Source of the DNA: JBBSEZ01 sp038239195
GTDB taxonomy: Bacteria > Planctomycetota > Planctomycetia > Gemmatales > Gemmataceae
Assembly (NCBI GenBank): GCA_038239195.1
Contig: JBBSEZ010000089.1
Span: forward strand, 1 to 26,968
Length of the DNA stretch: 26,968 nucleotides
Reading direction: 5' to 3'
In this document: in pieces, positions 8,651-15,315 of the stretch
Position numbering within the stretch: the first letter of the stretch is position 1
Layout: every line of letters begins with the position of its first letter
Translations under genes and position numbers: made by a program
Notes under the pieces: model-generated
What the model was told of the DNA's origin: nothing
Seen by the model: only the letters and a program-made list of their open reading frames with translations
Databases searched by the model: none

Positions 8651-9273
8651 GCTTCCCTCGGTTGGTAAGGGACGAAGAACCCACACCCCAGCCTCGACCT
8701 CCCGCAAAACGTCGTCGCCTCCTGCAACCGCACCGACTCCTCCGCCGTCAGGCCCTCCACGCGCAGGGCGAAGCCGACCACGCGCTTGTCCTTGATGCGG
8801 ATGACCTGGCGCCGCGGTTGCCCGGCCCGCTCGCCTCGTTCGATGAGCGGAATGCCCGGCTCGGCGCGGATGTCGAGTTCGTCGAGCCTCTGGCGGGCCA
8901 TCGCCAGGCAACGCTCCGGTTCTGTCGCATGCTTGAAGGTGACGACTTTGGCCGCCAGCAAGGGCGCCGGCGTCAGGGGGGCGACCGTGGGCACGCCCAA
9001 GTGAACGCGATGCTCCCCCACTTGCAGGTCGCGGCCCACCAGCCCGAACACAAGCGGAACTTGCTCGGCGGATAGGCGGACGCGCAGGCAGGAGCGCGGG
9101 TGGAGGCGAATCAGTCCTTTGCCGCCGCTCTCGCCCCCGATGGGCGCGTACCGGAGCCCCGCTTTAGGGTCGTGGAAGGCGGGGATCGCGGAGCTGAGCG
9201 CCGAGTAGAGGCAATAATGATGGTCGGTGCGCAGCACGTCCCCTCGGGCGGGGAAACTCACCTCGATTTGCAT
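8647..9273 (-). CDS. cas6: Cas6 crRNA-processing endoribonuclease (Cmx6-like)
   Basis: This 208-residue protein ends its fold with the glycine-rich loop GRSRLGCGFFVP, the hallmark of Cas6 RAMP nucleases, and has a candidate catalytic histidine in the N-terminal part (TDHHYCLYSAL). The segment HLGVPTVAPLTPAPLLAAKVVTF matches the middle strand of Cmx6-type proteins as I recall them. Cas6 cleaves pre-crRNA at the 3' base of the repeat hairpin, leaving the 8-nt handle TTGAGCAC. GGGAG at good spacing precedes the ATG. It is the first cas gene after the sigma-like gene, 68 bp downstream, and its stop overlaps cas3. It would also be the processor of the crRNA-like RNA at 10088-10195. Confidence 0.9.
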   Translation of the reverse strand: MQIEVSFPARGDVLRTDHHYCLYSALSSAIPAFHDPKAGLRYAPIGGESGGKGLIRLHPRSCLRVRLSAEQVPLVFGLVGRDLQVGEHRVHLGVPTVAPLTPAPLLAAKVVTFKHATEPERCLAMARQRLDELDIRAEPGIPLIERGERAGQPRRQVIRIKDKRVVGFALRVEGLTAEESVRLQEATTFCGRSRLGCGFFVPYQPREA

Positions 9274-9286
9274 CGCGATTCTCCCT

Positions 9287-9373
9287 GAACAGGCTCGGCC
9301 GTGCGGCGGAGGGTGTTGATCGCGCGTCTATTGGGACGACTTTAACTTCTCTTCCGCGCTAATTCCAGCATGG
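9287..9373. repeat. Degenerate direct duplicate of the sigma gene 3' region
   Basis: This 87-bp segment aligns with 9401-9502 at roughly 80 percent identity once a 15-bp deletion is allowed; most differences are transitions. The original copy encodes the helix-turn-helix of the sigma-like protein (SVLESARKRGYSRTS). The decayed copy carries its relic (MLELARKRS followed by a stop) and supplies the last residues of the present sigma reading frame. It fills most of the gap before cas6. It looks like the end of a second, mostly deleted sigma gene. Confidence 0.75.
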
Positions 9374-9938
9374 TAGCGGCTGTTTCCTTCCGCTCTCCTT
9401 GGACAGGCCCGGCTATGCGGCGGAGGGCGCTGATCGCGCGTCTCTTGTGGTTGTAGACGGAGGTGCGACTGTAACCTCTCTTCCGCGCCGATTCCAGCAC
9501 GGAGCAGTTGTGCCCTTCTGCCGACAGGTAGGCACCCAAGGCCTCCCGCCAATTCCCAGGCAGTTGTTCAACGGCCATCCTCAAGGCATTCACCTGTGCG
9601 TCCTGCATCTGGGCTTCTTCTTTCTCGACCAGTGCCGCGAGGGGGCTGTTCTCCCTGGCAAGACACGCTTCGTCTTGGGGCAAAGGCTGCTCGTACTGCG
9701 TCCACGCCGGCTTGCGCTCATGTCGGCACGCACGCCGCGCCTCCCAGAGGGCTGACCGCCGGACGTAATGCTGGAGGGGCTTGGCAAGCGTGGGCAGCCG
9801 CTCCAAGCGCTCAACGATTCGGAGAAAGACTTCTCCCTGCACCGCCTCGGGGAACACGCGAAAGCGCGGGGCGATAGAACGACAGGCCTCACCAACAAGT
9901 TGCTGGATCTCTGCCAACATGGGGCCCGACAGCATCAT
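9342..9938 (-). CDS. ECF-like RNA polymerase sigma factor heading the cas operon
   Basis: The 198-residue protein resembles a small sigma-70-family factor. A region 2-like part (about 20-75) includes PEAVQGEVFLRIVERLERL and LQHYVRRSALWEARRACRHERK. A region 4-like helix-turn-helix (about 120-165) includes LPGNWREALGAYL, SVLESARKRGYSRTSVYN and HKRRAISALRRI. Such factors recruit RNA polymerase to a restricted promoter set. It is collinear with the cas operon and 68 bp upstream of cas6, so it may be cotranscribed with it or control it. The start is one of two adjacent ATGs (9936-9938 or 9933-9935), with AGAGGT about 8 bases upstream. The last residues derive from a decayed duplicate of its own 3' end. 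The leader carries the candidate crRNA target at 9934-9968. No anti-sigma gene is adjacent. Confidence 0.8.
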   Translation of the reverse strand: MMLSGPMLAEIQQLVGEACRSIAPRFRVFPEAVQGEVFLRIVERLERLPTLAKPLQHYVRRSALWEARRACRHERKPAWTQYEQPLPQDEACLARENSPLAALVEKEEAQMQDAQVNALRMAVEQLPGNWREALGAYLSAEGHNCSVLESARKRGYSRTSVYNHKRRAISALRRIAGPVQGERKETAATMLELARKRS

Positions 9939-9968
9939 GCTCGCTACCTCTACTTGTTCTATTCCTTC
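9934..9968 (-). promoter_or_regulatory. Candidate target (pseudo-protospacer) of the crRNA-like RNA
   Basis: Read on the minus strand from 9968 to 9934, this segment matches the 35-nt guide at 10125-10159 without gaps. Matching positions are 1-5, 7, 9-10, 13-16, 19-24, 26, 30 and 33-34. That is 18 of the first 24. Mismatches include 6, 12 and 18, the positions flipped out of pairing in type I R-loops. The bases 5' of it are ACG. The site covers the ribosome binding site and start codons of the sigma gene, about 15 bp downstream of the predicted transcription start. Bound Cascade would block elongation there. The alignment was done by eye. Confidence 0.6.
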
Positions 9969-9989
9969 CGTGATGATCCTTTCCTAACA

Positions 9990-10019
9990 AGTGTAGGCAC
10001 TCGCGTAGCTGACCGTCAA
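9990..10019 (-). promoter_or_regulatory. Predicted promoter of the sigma-cas operon
   Basis: On the minus strand a TTGACG -35 box (10014-10019) is followed after 18 bp by a TACACT -10 box (9990-9995). Transcription would start near 9983, giving a leader of about 45 nt before the sigma ATG. This is the best housekeeping-type promoter I see upstream of the cas genes. Confidence 0.6.
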
Positions 10020-10066
10020 CCATTTTCGTTGGAAAGAACCAACTCCCGCCCCTGGAGCGTGGGCGC

Positions 10067-10097
10067 TTCGCCACTTCGCCGGCTCGCTGCCTATACT
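10067..10097 (+). promoter_or_regulatory. Predicted promoter of the crRNA-like RNA
   Basis: A good -10 box, TATACT, lies at 10092-10097, inside the decayed 5' half of the first repeat copy. Transcription would begin near 10104, just before the conserved repeat hairpin. A weak -35 candidate, TTCGCC, lies at 10067-10072 with 19-bp spacing. The -10 is convincing; the -35 is not. Confidence 0.5.
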
Positions 10098-10195
10098 TAG
10101 AAAGGCCGAAGAGGCGTTGAGCACGAAGGCACAGTGCAAGCCGAGGTACCTTCCGCGACCTGCCGCATTCAGTGATGCCGAAAGGCGATGTTTCA
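10088..10195 (+). ncRNA. Solitary mini-CRISPR: crRNA-like regulatory RNA (CreR/CreA-like candidate)
   Basis: Two degenerate copies of the array repeat flank exactly 35 bp, the spacer size of the array. Copy 1 (10088-10124) keeps the hairpin and 5' handle: GCCGAA, one extra G, then AGGCGTTGAGCAC (10105-10124). Its 5' half has decayed and now contains a -10 box. Copy 2 (10160-10195) keeps 26 of the 27 bases from 10161 to 10187, including a 21-base run at 10167-10187, and has lost only the last 8 bases. Cas6-type cleavage would release a 71-nt RNA (10117-10187): 8-nt handle, 35-nt guide, 28-nt 3' handle. Only parts not needed in that product have decayed. It lies divergent to the cas operon, and the guide partly matches the operon leader. 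No toxin gene is recognisable nearby, so a cas-regulating role fits better than a CreTA pair. Confidence 0.8.
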
Positions 10196-10434
10196 CTCTC
10201 ATTCGCCCCTCCCTTACAATCCCCAGCCAACAGGCGAAGTTCGACGCGGAGGACATTTTTTTCTCCGAATCGCAAACGCCTCATCGCGGCGGCTCCTTCG
10301 CGCTCTCGCCCAAATCGCTTCCTGTCCCTCAATCTGCTCTCCCAACAACGTACGCGCTGCGGGTAGCTTTTTGGGTAGTGGGGCGCACCGACTTCCGGCC
10401 GCCCCCCTCCACCCACCTCTTCGAGGGCCACCCC
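10196..10434. other. Intergenic region downstream of the mini-CRISPR
   Basis: About 240 bp without a convincing gene. TTCGCC (10202-10207) and GGCGAA (10233-10238) form an inverted pair, and a run of seven T lies at 10256-10262; together they could help end the small RNA, but the spacing is not that of a standard terminator. The region must also hold the promoter of the DUF5681-like gene, which I could not place. Open frames through it look like noncoding read-through. Confidence 0.4.
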
Positions 10435-11277
10435 ATGAGTCTCTCTTCCTCCCCGCCCCCCGGCGTCGACGTCCCTCCCGCCGACGGCGAGCCCGCCGGT
10501 GGCCGCGACGGCCGCGGGCGCTTCGCGAAAGGCAACCCCGGCGGGCCCGGCAACCCGTTCGCGCGGCGCACGGCCGCGGTGCGGGTGGCGCTGCTGGCCC
10601 GGCTGGGCGAGGACAAGGTCGGCGCCATCGTCGATCGCCTCGTCGAACTGGCGCTGGGCGGTAACGTCGCGGCCGCCCGGCTGGCGCTCTCCTACTCGGT
10701 CGGCAAGCCCGCGCCGGCCGTCGATCCCGACACGCTGGACCAGCAGGAGTGGAAGGTCTGCCGCACGTCCTCGATCTCGTCCGACGAGATGGCCGACGCC
10801 ATGGGCGTGCCGCTGGCCTTCGCCACTCCCGTCGTGCGCGACACCCGCTCCAGCATCGCCCGCAGCCTCTCCAGTCAGCTCGGCGAGCGGCTCGCCGAGA
10901 TGGCCGAGCGCGACGCCGAGGAGCGCGAGGAGGACGAAGAGGACGACCGCCTCGAAGCGGAGGAGGAGGCCCGGGCCGCGCAGGCGCCGCCTGCCCCGGC
11001 GGGGGCGGCCGACCAGCCGTCGATGGCCGCGATCCTGGCGGTGCTGAAGTATGCGCTGCCGGCCTCGGCGGTGGCGGACGTGGCGGCGGCCGTCGCGGTG
11101 GGTGGGGCGGAGGCGACGCTCCCCCTGCCGGGGCGCGGCGGGGAGGGGGCGCCGCACCGGCGCGCGGCGTGCCCGCCCGTGGAGCAGGCCGACCGTCACC
11201 AAACGAGAAAGTATTCGGAGGATGGTGGACAGGGAGCGACAGGGCGAGAGGACGGGGGGCCGGGCGGTGGGGCGTAG
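10435..11277 (+). CDS. DUF5681-like protein
   Basis: I choose the ATG at 10435 (MSLSSSPPPG), giving 280 residues; the longer upstream frame runs through the mini-CRISPR and is not credible. Residues 24-42 read GRDGRGRFAKGNPGGPGNPF, the N-terminal motif of DUF5681-like proteins, which are common in planctomycetes and sometimes annotated as terminase-small-subunit-like. An alpha-helical part follows (to about 90), then an acidic helix (EEREEDEEDDRLEAEEE, about 165-185). The last 60 or so residues are low-complexity glycine and arginine sequence, possibly caused by a frameshift or lost stop. No function can be given. It is not obviously linked to the CRISPR locus. Confidence 0.6.
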   Translation: MSLSSSPPPGVDVPPADGEPAGGRDGRGRFAKGNPGGPGNPFARRTAAVRVALLARLGEDKVGAIVDRLVELALGGNVAAARLALSYSVGKPAPAVDPDTLDQQEWKVCRTSSISSDEMADAMGVPLAFATPVVRDTRSSIARSLSSQLGERLAEMAERDAEEREEDEEDDRLEAEEEARAAQAPPAPAGAADQPSMAAILAVLKYALPASAVADVAAAVAVGGAEATLPLPGRGGEGAPHRRAACPPVEQADRHQTRKYSEDGGQGATGREDGGPGGGA

Positions 11278-11646
11278 CAAGATGCGCGCAGCGGGAGGAT
11301 GACCGACAATGGCGCTGGGCGCGGGGCCGGGCCCTCGGCGAGGGAGCGGAGAGCGCGGGGAAGTCGGCGCGAGGGGAGGGCACGTGGCCTACGGGGGACC
11401 AACTCGCCCCGTAGGACGGGCCTCCTGAGCCGTCCACCACCCGGCTGGACGGCTCAGGAGAGCCGTCCTACGGGCCGGTTCCTCTTGCCGCTCGCCTGAC
11501 CGGGGGCGTCCCCTGCCCTTGTTCCCACCTTTCGCGTGCTATCATGGGCTTCCCCGCGCAAGGCCCGCCCGCGAAATGTTCTCTCCTCGGCAGCGAATTA
11601 CCGAAGGGACGGCGCCCATCCCCACCAACGAAAGCAGGAGCCAAGC
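11278..11646. other. Intergenic region upstream of lepB
   Basis: The first 130 bp are very purine- and GC-rich and hold nothing recognisable. The centre contains the long palindrome described separately. The last 170 bp probably hold the lepB promoter, not identified with confidence. AGGAG at 11636-11640 is the lepB ribosome binding site. Confidence 0.5.
11408..11474. repeat. Long GC-rich palindrome, interspersed repeat copy 1
   Basis: Arms at 11409-11435 and 11447-11473 pair at 25 of 27 positions around an 11-bp loop. The arms carry TAGGACGG, CTCCTGAG and CCGTCC. The same core recurs as a palindrome at 12541-12584, so this is a dispersed intergenic family comparable to REP elements. It could also act as a bidirectional terminator. 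Confidence 0.8.
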
Positions 11647-12378
11647 ATGAACCAACCGCCCCTTCTCCATCGCGAACAACCCACCCCGCCCGGCAAGGTC
11701 GCAAAGGCCAGCCTGTGGCGCGGCGTGGTGCCCCCCTTCCTGATCGTGCTGCTCGGGATGCTCCTGTTCCGCTCGGTCGTTCTCGACTGGAACGTGGTGC
11801 CCAGCGGCTCGATGCGGCCGACCATCGTCGAGGGCGACTACATCTTTGTGAACAAGCTCGCCTACGACCTCAAGTTCCCCTTCACCAACCAGGCCGTTCT
11901 CCACTGGGCCGAGCCGGCCCGCGGCGAGATCGTCGTCTTCACGCCGCCCGGCGAGACCGAGCGCTTCGTCAAGCGCATCGTCGGCGGCCCCGGCGACGTC
12001 CTGGAGATGCGCGATAACGTGCTGTTCGTCAACGGCGAGCCGGCCGCCCATCAGCCGTTGGAGCGCGCCGCCTACCTGGCCGCCCTGCCCACGGCGAGCC
12101 CGGACGACCACTTCCTGCGCGAGGCCGTCGCCGGCCGGGCACGTGCCATCACGCTCTCGACCGGCGCCCACAGCCCCGATTCGTTCGAGCCGATCGCGGT
12201 CCCGCCCGGCCACTATTTCGTCATGGGCGACAACCGCGACAACAGCAAGGACTCGCGCTACTTCGGCCCCGTGGCGCGCGAGCGCATCGTCGGCCGCTCC
12301 TCGGTCCTGGCCGCGTCGCTCGACCCGGCCCACGGGCGGAAGCCGCGCTGGGAGCGCTTCCTGCGGCCGTTGAACTGA
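11647..12378 (+). CDS. lepB: Type I signal peptidase
   Basis: This 243-residue protein cleaves signal peptides of exported preproteins at the outer face of the cytoplasmic membrane. One membrane segment (about 26-46, VVPPFLIVLLGMLLFRSVVL) precedes the catalytic domain. The Ser-Lys dyad is Ser55 (VPSGSMRPT) and Lys109 (RFVKRIVGGPGD). The C-terminal box GDNRDNSKDSRYFGPV is complete. The ATG at 11647 has AGGAG six bases upstream; the frame extends further upstream but lacks a better start. A long hairpin follows the stop at 12393-12440. It stands alone, without ribosomal or translation genes next to it. Confidence 0.96.
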   Translation: MNQPPLLHREQPTPPGKVAKASLWRGVVPPFLIVLLGMLLFRSVVLDWNVVPSGSMRPTIVEGDYIFVNKLAYDLKFPFTNQAVLHWAEPARGEIVVFTPPGETERFVKRIVGGPGDVLEMRDNVLFVNGEPAAHQPLERAAYLAALPTASPDDHFLREAVAGRARAITLSTGAHSPDSFEPIAVPPGHYFVMGDNRDNSKDSRYFGPVARERIVGRSSVLAASLDPAHGRKPRWERFLRPLN

Positions 12379-12392
12379 GTTCTGAGCGCGCG

Positions 12393-12440
12393 AAACGACA
12401 AGCAAGATGGGGCGCGCTCCCCCCGTCTTGCTCGTCGTTT
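12393..12440 (+). terminator. Hairpin terminator after lepB
   Basis: The arms 12393-12412 and 12421-12440 pair at 18 of 20 positions (AAACGAC and AGCAAGA blocks in the left arm), and further GCGC pairing lies outside. It starts 15 bp after the lepB stop. No T-tract follows, so it may rather protect the mRNA end than act as an intrinsic terminator. Confidence 0.55.
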
Positions 12441-12540
12441 GGCGCTTCTCGCGCAAGATCCGGGAAAATGTAGTCGCATCCGCTTCTCGTCAGCGGTACA
12501 CTACATCGAAAGACGAGGGTAGGAAAACAACCTCCCTGTA

Positions 12541-12584
12541 GGACGGCCCTCCTGGGCCGTCCGGACGGCTCAGGAGGGCCATCC
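12541..12584. repeat. GC-rich palindrome, interspersed repeat copy 2
   Basis: Two 22-bp arms, 12541-12562 and 12563-12584, abut with no loop and pair at 20 of 22 positions. The sequence is a shortened relative of the palindrome at 11408-11474, sharing GGACGGCTCAGGAG. The rest of the 311-bp gap between lepB and the next gene holds the lepB hairpin and no gene. Confidence 0.8.
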
Positions 12585-12689
12585 CACCAAGGGCCCGTTC
12601 CACCTTCCCTCGCCAAACAGCCACCGCACCAGCTTCGTGCTGGTCCCGCCTGTTCTCTTTTCCAGAGCTTGCTCGGGGGGCAACCTGCC

Positions 12690-15221
12690 ATGTTTCAACG
12701 GTCCCACCTTCTTGGGCTCCGCGCTCTCACCCGCCGGCCCGTTCTCGCAGGGGTGCTGCTCTTGCTCGGCGCCCTGCCCGCCAACGCCGCCCTGCCCTCC
12801 AGCCCGGCCGAACGCGCCGCGGTCGTCGGCGCGCCGACCTCGCTGGTCGTCTACCCGCCAACCGTCGAGTTCACCGGCCCCCGCTCGCGGGTGCAGGTGC
12901 TCGTCACGGGCCACTACCCCGGTGGGGGGGTCCGCGACCTGACCCACTTCTGCGAGATCGCCTGTGAAGGCCCCGGCCTGCTCGACGTCGCGCCGGGCGG
13001 CTATCTCTCGCCGAACAAGAACGGCAGCTCGACCCTCACCATCAAGGCCGGGACGCAGACGGCCCGCGTCCGCGTGACGGTCAAGGACCACGACAAGGCC
13101 CAGCCGGTCAGTTTCCGCCACGACGTGATCGCGGCGCTCAACGTCGGCGGGTGCAACGCCGGCGCCTGCCACGGCACCCCCTCGGGCAAGAACGGCTTCA
13201 AGCTCAGCCTCCGCGGCTTCGACCCCGACGCCGACTTCATCCAGCTCACGCGCGACGTCCTCGGCCGCCGTACCGACCGCCACTTCCCCGAAGCCAGCCT
13301 GGTCTACCAGAAGGCCCTCGGCCGGGTGCCTCACGAGGGCGGGCAGCGCTATCTCCCCAAAAGCGTCCCGGCCCAGGCCCTGCGCGACTGGCTGGCGCAA
13401 GGGCTGCGCGACGACGCGCCGCGCCTCCCCGAGCTCAAGAGCATCGAGCTCCTCCCCGGCTCGCGCGTCCAGAGCAGCCCGGCTCGCTTCCAGCAGCTCG
13501 CCGTCATCGGCCGCTTCAGCGATGGCACCAGCCGCGACGTGACGCGCCTCACCGTCTTCAGCAGCAGCGATACGTCGATCGCCGACGTCAACGTCAAGGG
13601 CCTTGTCGAGTTCAAGGGGACCGGCGAGGTCGCCATCCTGGCGCGCTACCTGATGGAATTGCAGACGGTCCGCCTGACCTACCTCGAGCCGCGCCCCGGC
13701 TTCGTCTGGACGAGCCCGCCCGAGAACAACTACGTCGATAAGCACGTCTTCGCCAAATTGAAGATGCTGAGCATTCCGCCGTCGGGCCTCTGCTCCGACG
13801 ACGAGTTCGTGCGCCGGGCCTACCTCGACCTGTGCGGCGTACTGCCCAAGACAGACGAGGTGCGTCGCTTCCTTGCCAGCCCCGACCGCGACAAGCGCGC
13901 CAAGCTCGTCGATGAGCTGCTCGCCCGGCCCGAATATGCCGACTTCTGGACGCTCAAGTGGTCGGACGTTTTGCGCTCGACCCGCAAGACGATCCAGGTC
14001 AAGGGCACGCACGTCTTCCAGGCGTGGCTGCGGAACCACTTCAAGAAGGACACCGGCTTCAACGTCGTGACGCAACAGCTCCTTACCGCCAGCGGGAACT
14101 CCTATACCAACCCGCCGTCCAACTACTACCGCATCGCCCGCGCCCCGCAGGAGTTGGCGGAGACGACGGCGCAGCTGTTCTTCGGCATCCGCATGCAGTG
14201 CGCCAAGTGCCACAACCATCCGTTCGAGCGCTGGACGCAGGACGACTACTACAGCATGGCGGCGTGGTTCGCCCGCGTCCGCCAGAAGCGCGACCCGCGC
14301 CAGCCGGGGCCTGCGCCCAACGTCGTCGGCTCCGAGCTGATCTACGCCGACCGCGACGGCGAGGTGAAGCAACTGCGCACCGGCCGGGTGATGGCCCCCA
14401 AGTTCCTGGGCGGGGCGACCCCGGTGATCCCCAAAGGACGGGACCGTCGGCCAGTGCTGGCACAGTGGCTGACCTCGGGCGACAACCCCTTCTTCGCCAA
14501 ATCGACGGTGAACCGGATCTGGTATCACTTGAATGGCAGGGGGATCGTCGATCCGGTCGATGATTTCCGCGACTCGAACCCCTCGGCCAACGACGAGTTG
14601 CTCGACGCCCTGGCCCGGGACTTCGTCGCGAACAAGTTCAGCTTCAAGCACCTCATCAAGGTCATCATGACCTCGCGCACCTACCAGCTCAGCGCCCAGG
14701 CCAACGCGGACAACAAGGACGACAACAAGTACTTCTCGCACGCCACGACGAAGATGTTGCCCGCCGAGGTCCTGCTCGATGCCCTGTGCGACGCGATGGA
14801 GGTGCCCGAGAAGTTCCCCGGCCTCCCGCTGGGCACCCGGGCGATTCAGTTGCCCGACGGCGACGTCAACCACCCGTTCCTGAAGACGTTCGGTCAGCCG
14901 GCCCGCGAGCTGGCCTGCGAGTGCGAGCGCGAGAGCGACAGCAACCTCGCCCAGGCGCTCCAGCTCATCAACGGCCCGACGCTCAACGAGAAGTTGCGGG
15001 CGCCCAACAACCGCATCGGCCGACTGCTGCTCAAGAAGTTGACCGATCGCGAATTGCTCAACGAGCTCTACCTGACCACCCTGTCGCGCCTCCCGGACTC
15101 GGAGGAGGTCAAGATCTCGCTGGACTACGTCGGCAAGGCGAAGGCGGCCGACAAGCGCAAGGCGTGGGAAGACGTCCAGTGGGCGCTGTTCAACACGAAA
15201 GAGTTCGTGTTCCGGCATTGA
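12690..15221 (+). CDS. Secreted DUF1549/DUF1553-type protein
   Basis: The 843-residue protein has a signal peptide (LAGVLLLLGALPANA, cleaved around residue 35). It continues with Ig-like/BIG2-type segments (VVYPPTVEFTGPRSRVQV and QLAVIGRFSDGTSRDVTRL), with a CNAGACHG motif between them. DUF1549 follows (DEFVRRAYLDLCGVLP... and MQCAKCHNHPFERW, a CxxCH heme-type motif), then DUF1553 (NPFFAKSTVNRIWYHLNGRGIVDPVDDFRDSNP and QALQLINGP). These proteins are strongly expanded in planctomycetes and usually pair with a DUF1501 protein, but none follows here. They are thought to be periplasmic, and their biochemical role is unknown. I start at the ATG at 12690, preceded by a G-run, and not at the upstream TTG. 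A strong hairpin follows the stop. Confidence 0.9.
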   Translation: MFQRSHLLGLRALTRRPVLAGVLLLLGALPANAALPSSPAERAAVVGAPTSLVVYPPTVEFTGPRSRVQVLVTGHYPGGGVRDLTHFCEIACEGPGLLDVAPGGYLSPNKNGSSTLTIKAGTQTARVRVTVKDHDKAQPVSFRHDVIAALNVGGCNAGACHGTPSGKNGFKLSLRGFDPDADFIQLTRDVLGRRTDRHFPEASLVYQKALGRVPHEGGQRYLPKSVPAQALRDWLAQGLRDDAPRLPELKSIELLPGSRVQSSPARFQQLAVIGRFSDGTSRDVTRLTVFSSSDTSIADVNVKGLVEFKGTGEVAILARYLMELQTVRLTYLEPRPGFVWTSPPENNYVDKHVFAKLKMLSIPPSGLCSDDEFVRRAYLDLCGVLPKTDEVRRFLASPDRDKRAKLVDELLARPEYADFWTLKWSDVLRSTRKTIQVKGTHVFQAWLRNHFKKDTGFNVVTQQLLTASGNSYTNPPSNYYRIARAPQELAETTAQLFFGIRMQCAKCHNHPFERWTQDDYYSMAAWFARVRQKRDPRQPGPAPNVVGSELIYADRDGEVKQLRTGRVMAPKFLGGATPVIPKGRDRRPVLAQWLTSGDNPFFAKSTVNRIWYHLNGRGIVDPVDDFRDSNPSANDELLDALARDFVANKFSFKHLIKVIMTSRTYQLSAQANADNKDDNKYFSHATTKMLPAEVLLDALCDAMEVPEKFPGLPLGTRAIQLPDGDVNHPFLKTFGQPARELACECERESDSNLAQALQLINGPTLNEKLRAPNNRIGRLLLKKLTDRELLNELYLTTLSRLPDSEEVKISLDYVGKAKAADKRKAWEDVQWALFNTKEFVFRH

Positions 15222-15239
15222 GTGAGGGGCAAGCGCCCG

Positions 15240-15291
15240 GAGCGCGACCGTCGAGGATCGCAAGGGCTGGCGATCCGCGGCGGTCGCGCTC
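15240..15291 (+). terminator. Terminator hairpin after the DUF1549/1553 gene
   Basis: GAGCGCGACCG (15240-15250) pairs perfectly with CGGTCGCGCTC (15281-15291), and an inner stem GGATCG/CGATCC (15255-15260, 15271-15276) stacks on it. GTTTGT follows, a short T-rich tail. It separates this gene from the zinc-ribbon genes. Confidence 0.7.
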
Positions 15292-15315
15292 GTTTGTGGG
15301 GAAGAGAGAGAAGGC

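Noticed and set aside
9993..10000. Second possible guide match (GTAGGCAC, 7 of 8 seed bases) on the plus strand in the sigma promoter
   Set aside because: Similarity stops after eight bases and is expected by chance; the longer gapless match at 9934-9968 is much better.
10088..10195. The mini-CRISPR as a mere relic of an old array
   Set aside because: Not fully excluded, but the pattern of decay keeps precisely the processing and handle parts, the spacing is exact, and the guide matches the adjacent operon leader.
10117..10434. Long N-terminal extension of the DUF5681-like gene starting from a TTG at 10117
   Set aside because: It runs through the handle, guide and second repeat copy of the mini-CRISPR, has no ribosome binding site, and its translation looks noncoding. 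The ATG at 10435 is followed directly by the family motif.
9939..10434. A CreT-type small toxin RNA or gene near the mini-CRISPR
   Set aside because: I found no short frame with a ribosome binding site or rare-codon pattern that would support one; the only guide match is in the sigma leader.
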